Shown here: one piece after another, positions 1-11,756 of the stretch
How positions within the stretch are numbered: position 1 is the stretch's first letter
How the letters are laid out: every line of letters begins with the position of its first letter
Source: Phoma sp. XZ068
Taxonomy: Eukaryota; Ascomycota; Dothideomycetes; Pleosporales; Didymellaceae
Assembly: GCA_004835665.1 (NCBI GenBank)
Contig: RBKR01000016.1
Coordinates: 1,054,001 to 1,118,000 of the forward strand
Reading direction: 5' to 3'
Length of the DNA: 64,000 bases
Translations under genes and position numbers: made by a program
The notes under the pieces: model-generated
Databases searched by the model: none
What the model was told of the DNA's origin: nothing
The model's input: the letters and a program-made list of their open reading frames with translations, nothing else

Positions 1-937
1 CTTCGTCTTCCTCACCCTATCCGCTCTTTTTGCAGCTTTCATTGCCATCTGCGTCGACACTGCGTCCTATACCCCTGGCGAATTCACCTTTTCAAGCGTC
101 TTCAGCAACCCCGTCATCACACCACTCAACAACTTCATCTACAACTCTGACTCGACCAACCTTGCCCAGCATGGCATACACCCACTCTACCAGCACTTCC
201 TGGTCAATCTACCGCAGCTCCTCGGCCCCGCATTTCCACTCCTCTTCTTCCTCCGCCGCTCGCACATCAGCCCGATCCTCGTGTCTGCCCTATCTGGCGT
301 CGCCCTCCTGAGCATCTTCCCGCACCAAGAAGCGCGCTTCCTCCTCCCGGCGGTCCCACTCATCCTCTCCTCTATCCGACTCCCCTACAACCCCCAAATC
401 AGGAAGATCTGGACCGCAACCTGGATCATCTTCAACCTCGCCCTGGGCATGCTGATGGGCGTGTACCACCAAGGCGGCATCGTGCCCGTGCAGATGAACC
501 TCGCAAAGACAAACGAGACCATCACCCACGCCTTCTGGTGGAAAACCTACAGTCCGCCAACCTGGCTACTCAACGGGAAAAACGAAGAACTCACCACCGT
601 CGATCTCATGGGCATGCCCGGGCCACAGATGCTCGACGCCGTCAAAGCCGCGCTCCCACCGTGCCGAACCCGGAAACCACCCAAGATCGAGGGGAGAGGC
701 GCAACATACCTCGTAGCCCCGCGATCAGCCTACTTCCTCCGCCCGTTCCAGGACCCCGCGCAGCGCGAGGACATCTCGCTCGAGGAAGTGTGGAGCTACC
801 GCCAGCACCTGAACCTCGACGACATGGACTTTGGCGACGACGGCGTGTGGCCCACGCTGAGCAGAGTCGTAGGCGACAGAGGACTGGTTGTGTGGCGGGC
901 GACGCGGAATTGCTGGGCCACTGGACCGCCTGAATAA
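1..937 (+). CDS. SMP3: GPI mannosyltransferase 4 (SMP3 type), 3' part
   Basis: C-terminal part of a GT22-family ER mannosyltransferase, open from base 2 of the window to a TAA at 935-937; the N-terminal half lies outside. The family adds the fourth mannose to the GPI-anchor precursor from dolichol-phosphate mannose in the ER lumen. What is seen: hydrophobic segments, the hallmark HQEARFLLP around 321-348, and before it a stretch with YNSDSTNLAQHG and HPLYQHFLVNLPQLLGPAFP, which matches SMP3 rather than GPI10 (GPI10 relatives have a different block at this position). No intron is visible in this portion. It converges on the minus-strand zinc-ribbon gene. GT22 membership is very likely; SMP3 over GPI10/PIGB is from remembered motifs. 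Confidence 0.85.
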   Translation, partial: FVFLTLSALFAAFIAICVDTASYTPGEFTFSSVFSNPVITPLNNFIYNSDSTNLAQHGIHPLYQHFLVNLPQLLGPAFPLLFFLRRSHISPILVSALSGVALLSIFPHQEARFLLPAVPLILSSIRLPYNPQIRKIWTATWIIFNLALGMLMGVYHQGGIVPVQMNLAKTNETITHAFWWKTYSPPTWLLNGKNEELTTVDLMGMPGPQMLDAVKAALPPCRTRKPPKIEGRGATYLVAPRSAYFLRPFQDPAQREDISLEEVWSYRQHLNLDDMDFGDDGVWPTLSRVVGDRGLVVWRATRNCWATGPPE

Positions 938-1266
938 GTCATTAGCCACATCTCGCATCGTTTGCGTTTGAAGTACTTCCCCGTTCGCGGGCTTACCGTC
1001 TGCTCCTGTATTTGGTGGCAGCGTCTTCTCTTCTTTTACATTTTCACATTAAGATACCCTTTTAGATTCAACTCTTCTAATGTCAACCTTTGATTCTTGA
1101 TCATTGTCCCTGTTTTTCATCGTCTTGATATAAACGTGCGTGTTCAGTGTCGATATTGACAGTCCGGTGAAGTCTTCGTTCATGATTTATGCAGACTGCC
1201 GTACTCAGAACAAAAAATCCTACAACCTCCACGCGCCAGTTAGAAGTTCAACCATCCCTACAACAC
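938..1266. other. convergent 3' intergenic region
   Basis: Between the ends of the SMP3-type gene and the minus-strand zinc-ribbon gene. T-rich tracts (for example 1026-1062 and 1111-1117) suit 3'UTR and poly(A) signals. No coding potential or repeat seen. Confidence 0.5.
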
Positions 1267-2313
1267 CTACACAGGCCGAGGACAAACCTTCCGTCCAACC
1301 AGGATATCCGTAATCGACTCCTTCGACGTCCCCGCGCCAGGAATAGGTATACCCCTAGATTCACCCTCCGCCTCAGACTCCTTAGCAGCCGCCACGCCTT
1401 CTCGATACTTGCGAATCCTCTCAGCCTCCTTCTTCCCAATCAGCATCATCTTACAGTTTGTACACCGATAGTTCTGGACTACGCCCTGGATACTTCCTAG
1501 CGGTACGTCGTCAACGTGGACGTCCTTCACTGGCGCGTTCCAGTAGAAGCACACCCCGCATTTCCATGCCATGTTGCGCACGTCTGTGTCCCGTGGGATA
1601 GTGAATTCGCCCCGTTTCTCGGCTTTCTGGACAGGCGGGTTGAACATGTTCTGCTTGAAGGTGTCCTTGTCGAGGGTGTCTACTACCGTCTCCGGTAGCA
1701 AGGCAGGACGGTCGGTGCCGGGTGGGTGTTCGTTTGGCTGGTCAGTGGGCATGCCTTCTTGAATCTCGAAGGATTCGGCATCATCGATTGTGTCGGCGAG
1801 GAGGGACTCTCGGCGGAAATTGCTGGGATAGTCAGTGTGTTTTAATATCTTGAGGTTATAGGGACGTACACGGTTGCCAGCATCTCTTCTACGCTCAGCT
1901 TCCGGTCGAAGAAATTCATGTCAGTAGCAGAATCATGTCGAATATGCTTCTCGCTGTGGAAAGGTCAGTCGTTGCCTTGTAGACAGAGTAAGATGTACAT
2001 ACGTTTCTAGGACCAACGTGCGGGCGTCCGGTATCCTCTGTGCAATGAGAAATAATAGCACGTTGGCCAAGTTTCCGTCTGCACTGATCTTGTCCACAGC
2101 CTGGGCGAGCTTCTCGTCTTCTGCGGACTTCTCAGCCTTGCGAGTTTGTTGACCGGCGGTCTTTTTGCCCTTCGTCTCTCGTGGAGGGTTGCGTGACTTC
2201 GACGATGCTTCTGCTGAGTCGTCCGCCAGCTGAGCTCGATCTTGCTTGACTTCTCTGCTGCTGCCCTTCTGCTTCCATTTGTTCGGTCGGGGAGCCTGCT
2301 GTGTCGGCGACAT
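1267..2313 (-). CDS. unrecognised zinc-ribbon-like protein
   Basis: Three-exon gene of 316 residues: exons 2313-2003, 1953-1870 and 1822-1267. Donors GTATGT and GTACGT with CAG acceptors restore one frame and the lengths sum to 317 codons. The N-terminus is basic and low-complexity (many K, Q, S), then a helical, hydrophobic segment (NLANVLLFLIAQRIPDARTL). The C-terminal half holds two CxxC pairs, CGVC and, about 34 residues later, CTNC, as in a zinc ribbon, followed by a basic KKEAERIRK helix. I do not recognise the family. Its ATG lies only 6 bases after the stop of the next upstream gene on the same strand, so it may be the 3' part of a longer gene (see findings). Confidence 0.7.
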
Positions 2314-2319
2314 GTCTTC

Positions 2320-2847
2320 CTAAGAGCCTTCTGACCTGTTGTCGCCCAGGCCAACATCTACTCCATCTGGCAGTGCTCCAGACATCAACGCCAACTCCTC
2401 GTCCAGCTCTGAGATCAGACCTGCTTCCAGCACCACACCTCCAGAATCATCTCCACCTATATCCCGGTTCTGGCTCCCATAACTCTGACTGACGTCCTCC
2501 TTCGACAAACCCTCCGCAGCATCATCTGCCCTCCTTCTCAGCTCCTCATCCAACCTTTCCCTCACAGCCTCACCCTCCCCATGAACCTCAAGCCACTCCA
2601 ATAACTCTCTCAATATCGAAACAACGCTCGCGCTCTCTGCACTATCAGCTTCTCTGTTCCCCTCAGACTCATACGCGTTCGCCTCGTGAGTCGACGCTGC
2701 AGTCGAAGGTTCGGGTGGTGGCGCTGCATGTCCGATAGCAGCGGCAGCTGGCAAGTATGTATTCGGTTGCAGCGACTCAGACAACCACGTTTCTCCGATC
2801 TGCGAAAGGGTAGGCGAGGTAGACACGGTTTTCTCGTTTTGCGGCAT
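2320..2847 (-). CDS. small acidic hypothetical protein (175 aa)
   Basis: Open frame of 175 residues from an ATG at 2847. It starts with a serine/threonine-rich part, has an alanine/proline stretch, then a predicted helix (residues about 80-110, VVSILRELLEWLEVHGEGEA) and an acidic, glycine-rich tail. No family recognised. The stop TAG at 2320-2322 precedes the next ATG (2313) by six bases. That spacing is very tight for separate fungal transcription units. A 57- or 63-nt GT...AG intron spanning the stop would join the two in frame, but its donor (GTTGGC or GTAGAT) is weak. Confidence 0.5.
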   Translation of the reverse strand: MPQNEKTVSTSPTLSQIGETWLSESLQPNTYLPAAAAIGHAAPPPEPSTAASTHEANAYESEGNREADSAESASVVSILRELLEWLEVHGEGEAVRERLDEELRRRADDAAEGLSKEDVSQSYGSQNRDIGGDDSGGVVLEAGLISELDEELALMSGALPDGVDVGLGDNRSEGS

Positions 2848-3194
2848 GGTGTAGGAATAATTTGTACTGGTGTTGTAATGTAAAGAATGATGTGTATGAT
2901 ACTGTGTGACGAGTAATAGAGATGTTAGTGGGTGTGGTATGGGTCGGATGCAGGAAGGGTGAGGTTGGAAGTGCTACGGGGGAAGGCACGGTTTGAAGGT
3001 TTAGGTAGGCGTGTTGGTGGATGGGAGGGAGGCGCAGGTCATGGCTGCCGCTTTCAGCATCTACAGTCGTTGTATTGCTAGGAAGCGTAACGGGCAGCAA
3101 TGTAGAGAAGCTCAATCTACTCAAGCTTGCAACAAAGGTGTATTCGCTCGACTAAGAGCACTGTTCTACCATCCTACTCCAGCTGACCATCACT
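2848..3194. other. intergenic region upstream of the 2847 gene
   Basis: Holds the promoter/5'UTR of the minus-strand gene starting at 2847 and the short 3' flank of prephenate dehydratase. On the minus strand it is pyrimidine-rich near the start codon, as is common for fungal 5'UTRs. No feature beyond that. Confidence 0.4.
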
Positions 3195-4373
3195 TCACAG
3201 CTTCTCCGCCCCCGCCGCCGGAAGCCTATTCTCCCAACTCCCCAACCAGCGATACCACTCACACACGCCATCCAGCTCTCTGAAGGCTGCATTCACCGCC
3301 CCGCCATCGCCATCGTCTTTCCGTCCTTTGAACTCGATGAAGAAAATATACTCCCAGTTCGCCACGCCGCTCGGCCGTGTATTGATGGACGTCAGGTTGA
3401 GCTTATGCCGGCCGAACACGGACAGACATTGTGCCAGGGCGCCGGGGTTGGGGTTGGAAGGTGTGTAGGGAAGTGTGAAGAGGAGTAGGGTTTTGAAGTC
3501 TTCTTCATCGCTGTTTCCGGCGGTTGGTGCTGAAGGTGGTGATGTCTGGGGGCTGTCTTTTCGCCGCAGGACTAGGAAGCGCGTTTGGTTGCCGCTGACG
3601 TCGTTGATGCCTTCGGATAAGAGAGAGAGCTTGAAGAGGGTACCGGCTACTTTGCTGCTGATGGCTGCTGCGCCTGGGTCTTTGGATTCTGCGACTATTT
3701 GCGCGGCGCGTGATGTTGAGGATACGTCGAAGCGCTCGGCGTGCTTCAGGTTCGCCTGCAGGAAGGTTTTGCATTGGCCCCAAGCCTGTGGGTGGGAATA
3801 CAGTTTTGTAATTTTTGAGTAGTCCTTTGAACGTGAGGCATCAAGGCCGAGAAGACAGTGGCTCACGCTCACGTATGCTTCACCACATACGAGGAGGTCG
3901 CTGTACTTGCTGTGCAGGTCGGCGAACAGGTCCAGGGTGAAGACTACGGAGCCGTTGGTGCTGTTCTCAAAGGGTACAACGCCACGGTGTGCACTCCCAT
4001 CCTGTACCGCTGCGAAGACATCCTCGATGGTGACTTGTGGTGAGAGGGTATGCGTGTCTGGGGAGAAAGTATCAAGAGTTGCCTTGGTTGGTTGTTAGTT
4101 TAAATCATGGACAGACAAAGCGCATGTGGCATAGTGTGGAAGACAAATGAAGAGCGACTACTCGTGAGGCTGAGAATAGCCGACCATGGCGGCTTGAGGC
4201 ATGCGTGATCTTGAGAGGGTTGAAGGCCCCGTGACGTGGTGACTCTTTCGGAAAGCTCGCGAACAACAAATCGGGAAAGAAAATGGCAGCGACGCTCAAT
4301 GCAGACTGACCTGGTGAGTATAGCTTGCCTCGGGGCCCAAGAAAGCCACCTTTGGTTTCTCTGCGTCTGACAT
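3195..4373 (-). CDS. PHA2: prephenate dehydratase
   Basis: Converts prephenate to phenylpyruvate, the committed step of phenylalanine synthesis. Two exons, 4373-4311 (21 codons) and 4082-3195, give 316 residues. The N-terminus reads VAFLGPEASYTHQ across the first exon, the substrate-domain start of the family. VTIEDVFAAV and GVVPFENSTNGSV follow, then SHCLLGL and the SGNQTRFLVL motif. The ACT regulatory domain is in the last ~100 residues, with NPGALAQCLSVF (usual PGAL phenylalanine-binding region) and SRP/ESRP-like TRPSGVANWEYIFFIEF. The 228-nt intron is long for this genome but has a clear AAACTAAC branch site. The family is usually about 300 residues in fungi, so the model looks complete. 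Confidence 0.93.
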
Positions 4374-5092
4374 TATGCAAAGCTTTAATTGGTGTGAGAA
4401 ATGAAAGTCGAGGTTCAAGTTCGGAATGGAATTTAGAGCGGCATCGGCCTCTTAGACGGCAAATCTACATCATAGGGCGGATGTACAACCACCGAGTAGG
4501 GCGCGCTACATTACAGATCTCCACATGAGCAGTATTTATTACACTGGCTTCATGATCACGTTCGCAGCATCACAAGCACAGTATCAGCTTAAAGCACAAT
4601 TTGATTCAGCTGGATGTGAACGACAGACAAGCTGACGCATACGCGAATGAGCAATTTGCCTCTCCTTCTTCCACCTAGGATTGCTGCGGAAAGTTCGCAA
4701 GCAGATGATTGACAATGGCTATTCTCAGTGTCCTGTTCGTCTCATTCATAGTCGCGGCTAGGATAGAGCTCTACAATCGATGCGATTGGCAACTGACGGA
4801 GAAGGCTGCTGCCTCTCCATTGAACGAAAGGGGTGGTGATAAGAATGGGTGGTTCATCAGCCTGAGATGTTAGCAATGATCATATACGAGGTACGGCTGG
4901 CCTACCATGCAAAACCTCCGTGAACGCTCCCCTGTTCATCTACAATCGGGAGAGGCGAAGCGTCGTAAGATCGACTGCTCCGTCCTTCAATCCGGGCGCG
5001 TCTTGTTGACCTTGTACGCGGGCAGCGGACGTTCCTTCACTCGACGCGTGGAGTGGGGACGCTGCCTCGCAGTCCGCGAGGGCGCACAACCG
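4374..5092. other. intergenic region, PHA2 promoter / eRF1 3' side
   Basis: 719 bases upstream of PHA2 and downstream of the eRF1 stop; both genes run leftwards. I see no conserved coding frame, RNA gene or repeat. Short open frames here have no family-like composition. Confidence 0.4.
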
Positions 5093-6475
5093 TCAATCAT
5101 CGTAGAATTCGTCTTCGTCATCGTCAAAGTCGGCAAGCTGCTCAAAGTTGAGCGCGTAACGTAGGATGGCACCGATACCACCGAAACCCTTCACGAACTG
5201 GTTGCCCTCGGAGGAACGGTCCGAGACGAACTCGAGGGTGGCACCAAAGTCGCGGTACTTCTCGGCAAGCCACTCAAGCATGGACGACTGCTCGACGATT
5301 TCCATCTCCTGTCCAGTGGTCTTGTCCATGAAGTTGGTTCGGTCGGCTTCCTGTGTCTTGTTGGTGTGGAGAATGACCTCGGTGTTGTCGGACGCCTTGA
5401 GGACCCAGCGTGTGATCTCCAAGTTCTCGAAGACGATCAGCGTCTCGGCGGCACCAGCCTCCAGGGCCTTGAGGGTATCCTCGACACCGTAGCAGACCTT
5501 GCCAGAGTCCTTGGAAATGTGGTCAAAGTACTCGTTGATGAGCTTCTTCTCCTGGATGAACTTGACGTTGCCGAGCGTCTCGGACGACAGCTCGATGGCC
5601 TGGTTGAAGCCGTTCTCGCCACCGTAGGACACATCGACGACCTTGATGACCTTGGACTGCAGACGGTTGTCGAACAGATCGGACTGGTTCAGGTCGTTCT
5701 TGAAGTCGGCACTACCAGCGAGAATAATACCAGCAACGTTGACCTTGTCTGCTGTGATGAAGTTCTGCACTGCCAGTTCGGCGACCTTGCGGACGTAGTT
5801 GTGGCGCTTCTCCTCACGCAGACGGGCGAAACGCAGGGCGGACTGACCACCACGGCCGTGCTTCTTGGGCAGGTCGACCGAGAACTTGTGGACGATTTCG
5901 CGCGTGTTGCCAGACAGGGTGCCGAAGAGGGCGCCGTTTCCGTCCATGATGATGAAGCCGAACTTCTGGTCGGACTCGAGCAGCTCGCTCAGGGCCTCGG
6001 TGTGGAATTTGTTGTCGCAGAGGTAGAGCGAGGTGTTGATGGGCTTGAAGGGCTCGAAGTCGATGTTGACCTTGCGTTCCTTGCCCTCGGGGGTCAGGAT
6101 TTCACCGCAGTAGATGACGAGGCCGTTGGGCGGGACCTTGGAGTAGAGCTTCAGGCGCTGCTGGGTCGAGGTAATGGCGGACAGGACCGACAGACGGTTG
6201 ACGCGGGACTTGATGTTGGAGGCGGTGCCGAACTCTTCAGCCAGCATCTTGGCGGCACGCGAGACCTGGTCCTTGGGCGCTGTGGATAGTGAGTGGTGCT
6301 GCTCGTGCTGGGCGGCAGCGAGCGCGGCAAGGCTCAGGGCTCACGTACGGATGATGAGCGAAATCATGGATGTGCCATTTCCGCGGGCGGCTTCAAGACG
6401 CTTGATCAGCTTCTTGACCTTCCAGATCTCGATGTTCTTCTCCGCGTCGTTGGGCTGGGGCTCCTTCGACGACAT
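5093..6475 (-). CDS. SUP45: eukaryotic peptide chain release factor 1 (eRF1)
   Basis: Recognises all three stop codons in the ribosomal A site and triggers peptide release with eRF3. Exons 6475-6349 and 6279-5093 with a 69-nt intron (donor GTACGT, acceptor CACAG) give 437 residues, the exact usual length. Domain 1 carries TASNIKS (about residues 61-67) and YLCDNKF (about 128-134), the stop-codon recognition motifs. The catalytic GGQ is at about 186-188 within KKHGRGGQSALRFARLR. The acidic C-terminal tail (DDDEDEFYDD) is the eRF3-binding type. The splice restores the family sequence IIPPKDQ. It shares a 653-bp upstream region with the divergent amino-acid transporter. Confidence 0.97.
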
Positions 6476-7128
6476 CTTCGCGGCGTGGGTGCGAGGGTGT
6501 GGTGTGTGAGGGACGGCGGGGTGCTGCGAAATTTTGCCTAACGGTACCGTCGGTTGCTCCCGCGAGGCCTCACCAATATGCGCAGCTTGGCAGATGCCCC
6601 AACAACGAGCGGCGGCGAGGGCTGGCTTATATGTGTTTCTCACTAACCAGCGCTGCAAGCTCTATGTGTCCAGTAAATTCAGCGCCAGTCACGCACAGTC
6701 AAACAGAGTCACCGCAAGTCACCGCTGACTGCGACAATGCTGTGCCCTGGTGCTCCCGTCCCAATCGCTTACGGGCCCACTCACGAAGCGGTACACGCCC
6801 GCCGCACGCCTGCGATATGACGACGGTACCTGCGGGGCGCGCGTGTCTCGTGATATCTCCATCTCAGGCTTCACGCCTGGTGCCGCTTCCGTGCTCGGCG
6901 CTTCTGGCAGGCTATCGCCGCCGCAGTGGTCATGGACATGAGGCGTTACGCATTTGCTACGCCAATCTTCCACCTAATGATAACCTACCCTCGATACTGC
7001 ACCTAGCTCCCGCGACCTGCATGGGTCTGTGAACAAGTTTTATATCGGCTCCACCTGCACTCTCCTATCTTTCACTCTGCTATCGTTTCGTGCACCGTCA
7101 GTGTGTGTGAGACTGACGTTTGCACGCC
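6476..7128. promoter_or_regulatory. bidirectional promoter region eRF1 / AVT1-like
   Basis: 653-base gap between two divergent start codons; it must hold both promoters. No specific factor site is claimed. An open frame (6499-7032 on the plus strand) covers most of it but has no recognisable protein features and I treat it as chance. Confidence 0.5.
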
Positions 7129-9172
7129 ATGGACATCAAAGGCAAGCAGCCGTCCACCTGGGACCAGTACGACGGCGTGCGGGGATCCTCGGTGGGCTCG
7201 CAGGGCAGTCGCGTGCAATGGGACGAGCTCGAACGGCGGCCCAGCGAGCAGAGCGCATCCAACACAGGCGCGTCGTCAGCATTCAATGGCACGTTACGGC
7301 GACGGAGGTAGGCAGACTTTTGCCATTGCGCGTGTAGGGCGCGCAACAGACCGCAGACTGACCAAAGAACGTAGATCCTCGGTATCGCAGCAATTGCAGG
7401 CGCTGAGCAACGCCGGCGGCGTCAACAGTATCAACAACTTCGCCCGTTCGTGGCAGCGTGCAGCAGGCTTCTTCGAGATTACCCCCGTGCGCCCCAGCTT
7501 CCGTGTGGAGAGCGACGACGACGACGAGACGCCTACTGCCGAGTTTCCACGCACTGGCTTTGCCCCGAGCTCCCTGTCAGAACACCGCTCTGCCCTTCGC
7601 CATGCGCTCCAAACAGAGGGAAGGCGCACGTCTGACCAGGCCGTTGATGACGAGGAGGCTGGTGCCAACGAGCACACTCGCCTTCTACCGAGGGACTCAC
7701 AGCAGCGGCTGCGCGGACGCGGCGACAGCATCTTCAACATCGAGCCCTCGCTTTCCTCGCCATTCGGTGGAAGCTATGGCACAGCCTACGGCAGCTTGTC
7801 TGCGCGCGTCAACGAGTCTTCGATGCGCCATGCGGGACGCCTGTTCACCGAGCAGCAGCTGAAGGGCGTGCAGGAGCCCGAGCAGGAGCGAGAACCGCTG
7901 CTGGTCAAGCAAGTGGAAGAAGACGGACACATCATCAACGTGGTAGTCGGACAATCAACACTTCCGCAGACCATCTTTAACTCGGTCAACGTTCTGATCG
8001 GTGTGGGGCTGCTAACGCTGCCCCTAGCTCTGAAATACTCCGGCTGGGTGATCGGCATGATCTTCCTCGCCTGGTCTGCCATCGTCACCTCGTACACCGC
8101 GAAGCTGCTCGCCAAGTGTCTGGACGTGGACAGCTCCCTCATCACCTTCGCCGACCTTGCCTACGTCTCGTTCGGCAACAAGGCTCGCGTTGCCGTCAGC
8201 ATTCTCTTCTCGCTTGAGCTGCTGGCAGCATGTGTTGCCCTCGTAGTGCTGTTCGCTGATAGCATGGATGCTCTCATCTCAGGGTATGGTGTTCTTACAT
8301 GGAAGATCGTTTGTGGTGTCATCTTGATTCCTTTGAGCTTCCTTCCCTTGCGCATGCTGTCGTTCACGTCCATCCTCGGTGTCATGTCTTGCTTTGGCAT
8401 CACACTCGCTGTATGGGCAGATGGTCTCATCAAGGCTGAAGCTCCTGGATCCATCCGCCAACCCATGGCTCAGTACCTCTTCCCCGAGAACTGGATGACA
8501 ATCCCGCTCTCCTTTGGACTTCTCATGTCGCCTTGGGGTGGCCACTCTGTGTTCCCCAACATCTACCGCGACATGAGACACCCGTACAAGTACCGTCGCG
8601 GCGTCGACATCACCTACATCTTCACCTACATCATTGATGTCGCCATGGCGATCGCTGGTATTCTCATGTTTGGTGACGGAGTGAGCGAGGAGGTCACCAA
8701 CAACATCTTTAGGACAGGAGGTTACCCCCCAAGTCTCTCTGTTTTCATTGCCATCTGCATCGCCATCATTCCGCTTACCAAGGTCCCGCTGAACTCGCGT
8801 CCTATTGTTTCTACACTGGAAGTTATGTTCGGCCTAGACACACGCGCAATGGCTGTATCTTCCTCCTTGAACGGCATGTCGGGCCTCAACCGCGGTCTCT
8901 TCAAGGTCACGCTGCGCATCATGACGATTGTCGTCTTTGTAGCCATCGCCATTGTTTTCCCGTCCTTTGACCGCATCATGACACTGCTCGGTAGTGTTGC
9001 TTGCTTCTCGATCTGCATCATTCTGCCACTTGCGTTCCACCTGAAGCTGTTCGGCAAGGAGATTGGGACAGCGGAGAAGGCACTGAACTGGAGCTTGATT
9101 ATCTTCAGCTCCATCTTGGCCATTATTAGCACAGGCTTTGCCTGCGTGCCAAAGGAGCTACTCGGTGCTTGA
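7129..9172 (+). CDS. vacuolar amino acid transporter, AVT1-like (Aa_trans family)
   Basis: Amino acid/auxin permease family transporter, likely of the vacuolar membrane. Exons 7129-7307 and 7375-9172 (67-nt intron, donor GTAGGC, acceptor CGTAG) give 658 residues. The start is the first ATG, at 7129; frames further upstream open only from non-ATG codons. Residues 1 to about 270 are a hydrophilic, serine-rich cytosolic tail, as in AVT1. About eleven membrane segments then begin at TIFNSVNVLIGVGLLTLPLA, the conserved first helix of the family, followed by SGWVIGMIFL. Family members exchange neutral amino acids across the vacuolar membrane with protons; substrate and direction here are inferred. 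Confidence 0.88.
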
Positions 9173-9973
9173 TGCACCGCTAGACGACCTCAGCCACATT
9201 ACAGTGGCGTGACTTTTGCTATCTAATGCTGTATATTGAACTGTTATGTTGGGCATTTGGAGCTATATATCCATAGCATGTTCAGGCGCACGTGTCATCG
9301 CATTTCCTAGCTATTTGGCATTTATCAAATTGAACCCGAGGCCCTGTTATGCCTCACAATCTGAATCAACCATAAAATCGCTGCCTGTGCCAATTACTGT
9401 GGGTAACTCCGCAAAGTGGACTGCCCAGATGGATAAGGCGGTACGGGGTGTGGAGAAGGAGCTTGGGGCGTACGTCATGTCTTATCCCAGGCTCCAGGCC
9501 TTCTCAAGTGCTGATAACAACTCCATCGAACATTTGCAAGACAGCTGTGCAGCGAGTCAAGGTAATACAGTGTCAAACTGAGGACTGAATCCGCAGATTC
9601 GAGACCAAATCGGTGGTTGTTCAGCCGAGACCAGGCGTTCGGTAGGTCGTTCACGCTGCAAGCGGCCCGTTCTATTCATAACCCTAGCTAGCTCAACGGC
9701 ATCTCCACGCCCAAGAGCCACCATCGAGGCTGACGTCTCACTCCCCCTGCAGCTACGTATGCTTGTACATCGCAATAAACTGTTCACCTTGCGCCCTCTA
9801 CCCTCACGTCCTCATTTTGTTTCCGCACCATGACTCCTTAACAGCGCAGCCCTGCAAGACGTCATCACCCAATGCAACATTCCATTCCCCGGTCTACAGC
9901 GCACGCGACCGCATACCGGATTCTTGGACCTTGATCACAGAGCCAATTGGAACTTACGATAGCGAGAGGGAGG
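9173..9973. other. intergenic region, symporter promoter
   Basis: 801 bases between two plus-strand genes. It contains the transporter 3'UTR and the promoter of the GPH-family symporter. No RNA gene, repeat or conserved frame seen. Confidence 0.4.
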
Positions 9974-11756
9974 ATGCCATCCGTAGCACAATGGGCCGGC
10001 ACGCCATCGATCAAGGGCTCCAGCGAGAGCATGCGTATGGCGCTGCTCACAGCCTCGCTCATCGGCCTGCAGTGCGTCTCCTGATACCACTTCTTACACA
10101 GGACAGGAAGCTAACATGTACTCTCTACAACAGGATAACATGGAACGTCGAAATGACCTACTGCACCCCCTACCTCCTTGAGCTCGGCCTCACCAAGTCC
10201 CGCATCTCCCTCGTATGGGTCGCCGGTCCCCTCTCAGGCCTGATCATGCAGCCTGTCGTCGGCGTGATAGCAGACCGCTCGACTTCACGCTACGGCCGAC
10301 GGCGTCCGTTCATGGTCGGCTGCACGATCCTGACGTCCATGTTCTTGCTGCTGCTTGGCTGGACAAAGGAGGTGGTCGCCTTGTTTGCGAGCGATAAGGA
10401 GACGGTCAAGAATGCGACGATAGTGCTCGCCGTATTCAGCATCTATGGTATCGATTTTGCGATCAACGCGGTGCAGGGCAGTTGTAGGGGGCTGATCGTG
10501 GATACACTGCCGATTCCGAAGCAGCAGGCCGGCAGCAGTTGGGCAAGCCGTATGGTTGCTGTTGGGAGTTTGATCGGCTATGGTGCTGGAGCTCTGAAGC
10601 TGGAGGCTGTCTTTGGGACATTGCTGGGCGATACACAGTTCAAGCAGCTTACGGTCGTGGCTGCATTCTGCTTGTGTCTGACCGTAGGCCTTACAAGCTG
10701 GGCTGTCACGGAGCGGGTGCTGATCGGACATGGTGGCGAGGAGAAACTGAGCACCATAAAGGTCCTCACAGACCTCGCAAAGTCGACATTCGATTTGCCC
10801 GCCAGCATCAAAGCTATCTGCCATGTGCAGTTTTGGGCATGGATTGGTCAGTACGGTTCCTTCTCCTGAACATGCTGAGACTGACGGTATCTAGGCTGGT
10901 TTCCATTTCTCTTCTACAGTACAACATGGGTCGGCGAAGTCTATCTCCGCTACGACGCCCCCGCCGCCGTCAAGGCTTCTACCGACATGACCGGACAAGT
11001 TGGTCGCATCGGCTCGCTGGCACTCATCGGCTTCTCAATAATCACATTCATCATGTCCGTGCTGCTTCCCTTTGTCGTCAAGAGTCCAGAGGGCGAAGAA
11101 CCCCCATTCACCGCGCGGCCACCAGCAAAAATTGCAACCTTTGTCGAAAAGGCTGGGCAATTGAAACCCTCGCTCTTGACAGCGTGGACAATAAGCCATG
11201 GTGTATTTGCTGGTGCCATGTGTCTGGCGCCCTTCGTCCATTCTGTTCGTAGCGCCACTTTAATAATAGGCTTGTGTGGCATGTAAGTGTTCCCCAACTA
11301 CTCCTAAACCAAGCCGTTACTAACGCTACCTCCAGTTCCTGGGCAATCAGCTGCTGGGCACCCTTTGCCTTCCTCGGCGTAGAAATCAACCGCCTCTCCT
11401 CATCCCCCTCCTACGTCCCTCTAGGCCGCAACTCCATCGAGCTCGAAGCACCACCAACCCTGCACCTCGACCAGCCCGACTCCGAGCAACAATCCACCGG
11501 CGAAGGCTCGGGGAAGTACCTCGGCATCATGAACGTGTACACCACGCTCCCCCAGTTCGTCGGCACGGGCATATCCTTCGTCGTCTTCTCGCTGCTCGAG
11601 CCCGGGAAGAGCCCGGAGCTCAGCGATGCACCTGAGGAAGAACACCACAGCACGGAAGGCGTTAATGCGATCAGCGTGTGTTTGTTTATTGGGGCGATGT
11701 GTGCAGTTGTTGCGGCTTTTACTACGGTGAAGTTGGGCAGGATTGTGAAGTATTAG
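9974..11756 (+). CDS. GPH-family sugar/H+ symporter (sucrose/alpha-glucoside type)
   Basis: Twelve-helix major-facilitator-type glycoside-pentoside-hexuronide transporter, related to plant SUT and fission yeast Sut1; expected to import sucrose, maltose or another alpha-glucoside with protons at the plasma membrane. Four exons (9974-10071, 10134-10846, 10895-11282, 11336-11756) give 539 residues. The splice at 10071/10134 restores LIGLQITWNVEMTYCTPYLL, the family's first helix. WVAGPLSGLIMQPVVG and DRSTSRYGRRRPF (the loop 2-3 signature) follow. The start at 9974 is chosen because that frame gives WAGTPSIKGSSE, a typical N-terminus, rather than the longer shifted frame. A long loop sits between helices 6 and 7. 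Substrate is not determinable by eye. Confidence 0.9.

Noticed and set aside
5366..6289. 307-codon plus-strand open frame opposite eRF1
   Set aside because: Val/Leu/Gly-rich translation is the mirror of a strongly conserved coding strand; no domain features and no start context.
6499..7032. 177-codon plus-strand frame in the eRF1/AVT1 gap
   Set aside because: Non-protein-like composition and it occupies a divergent promoter region.
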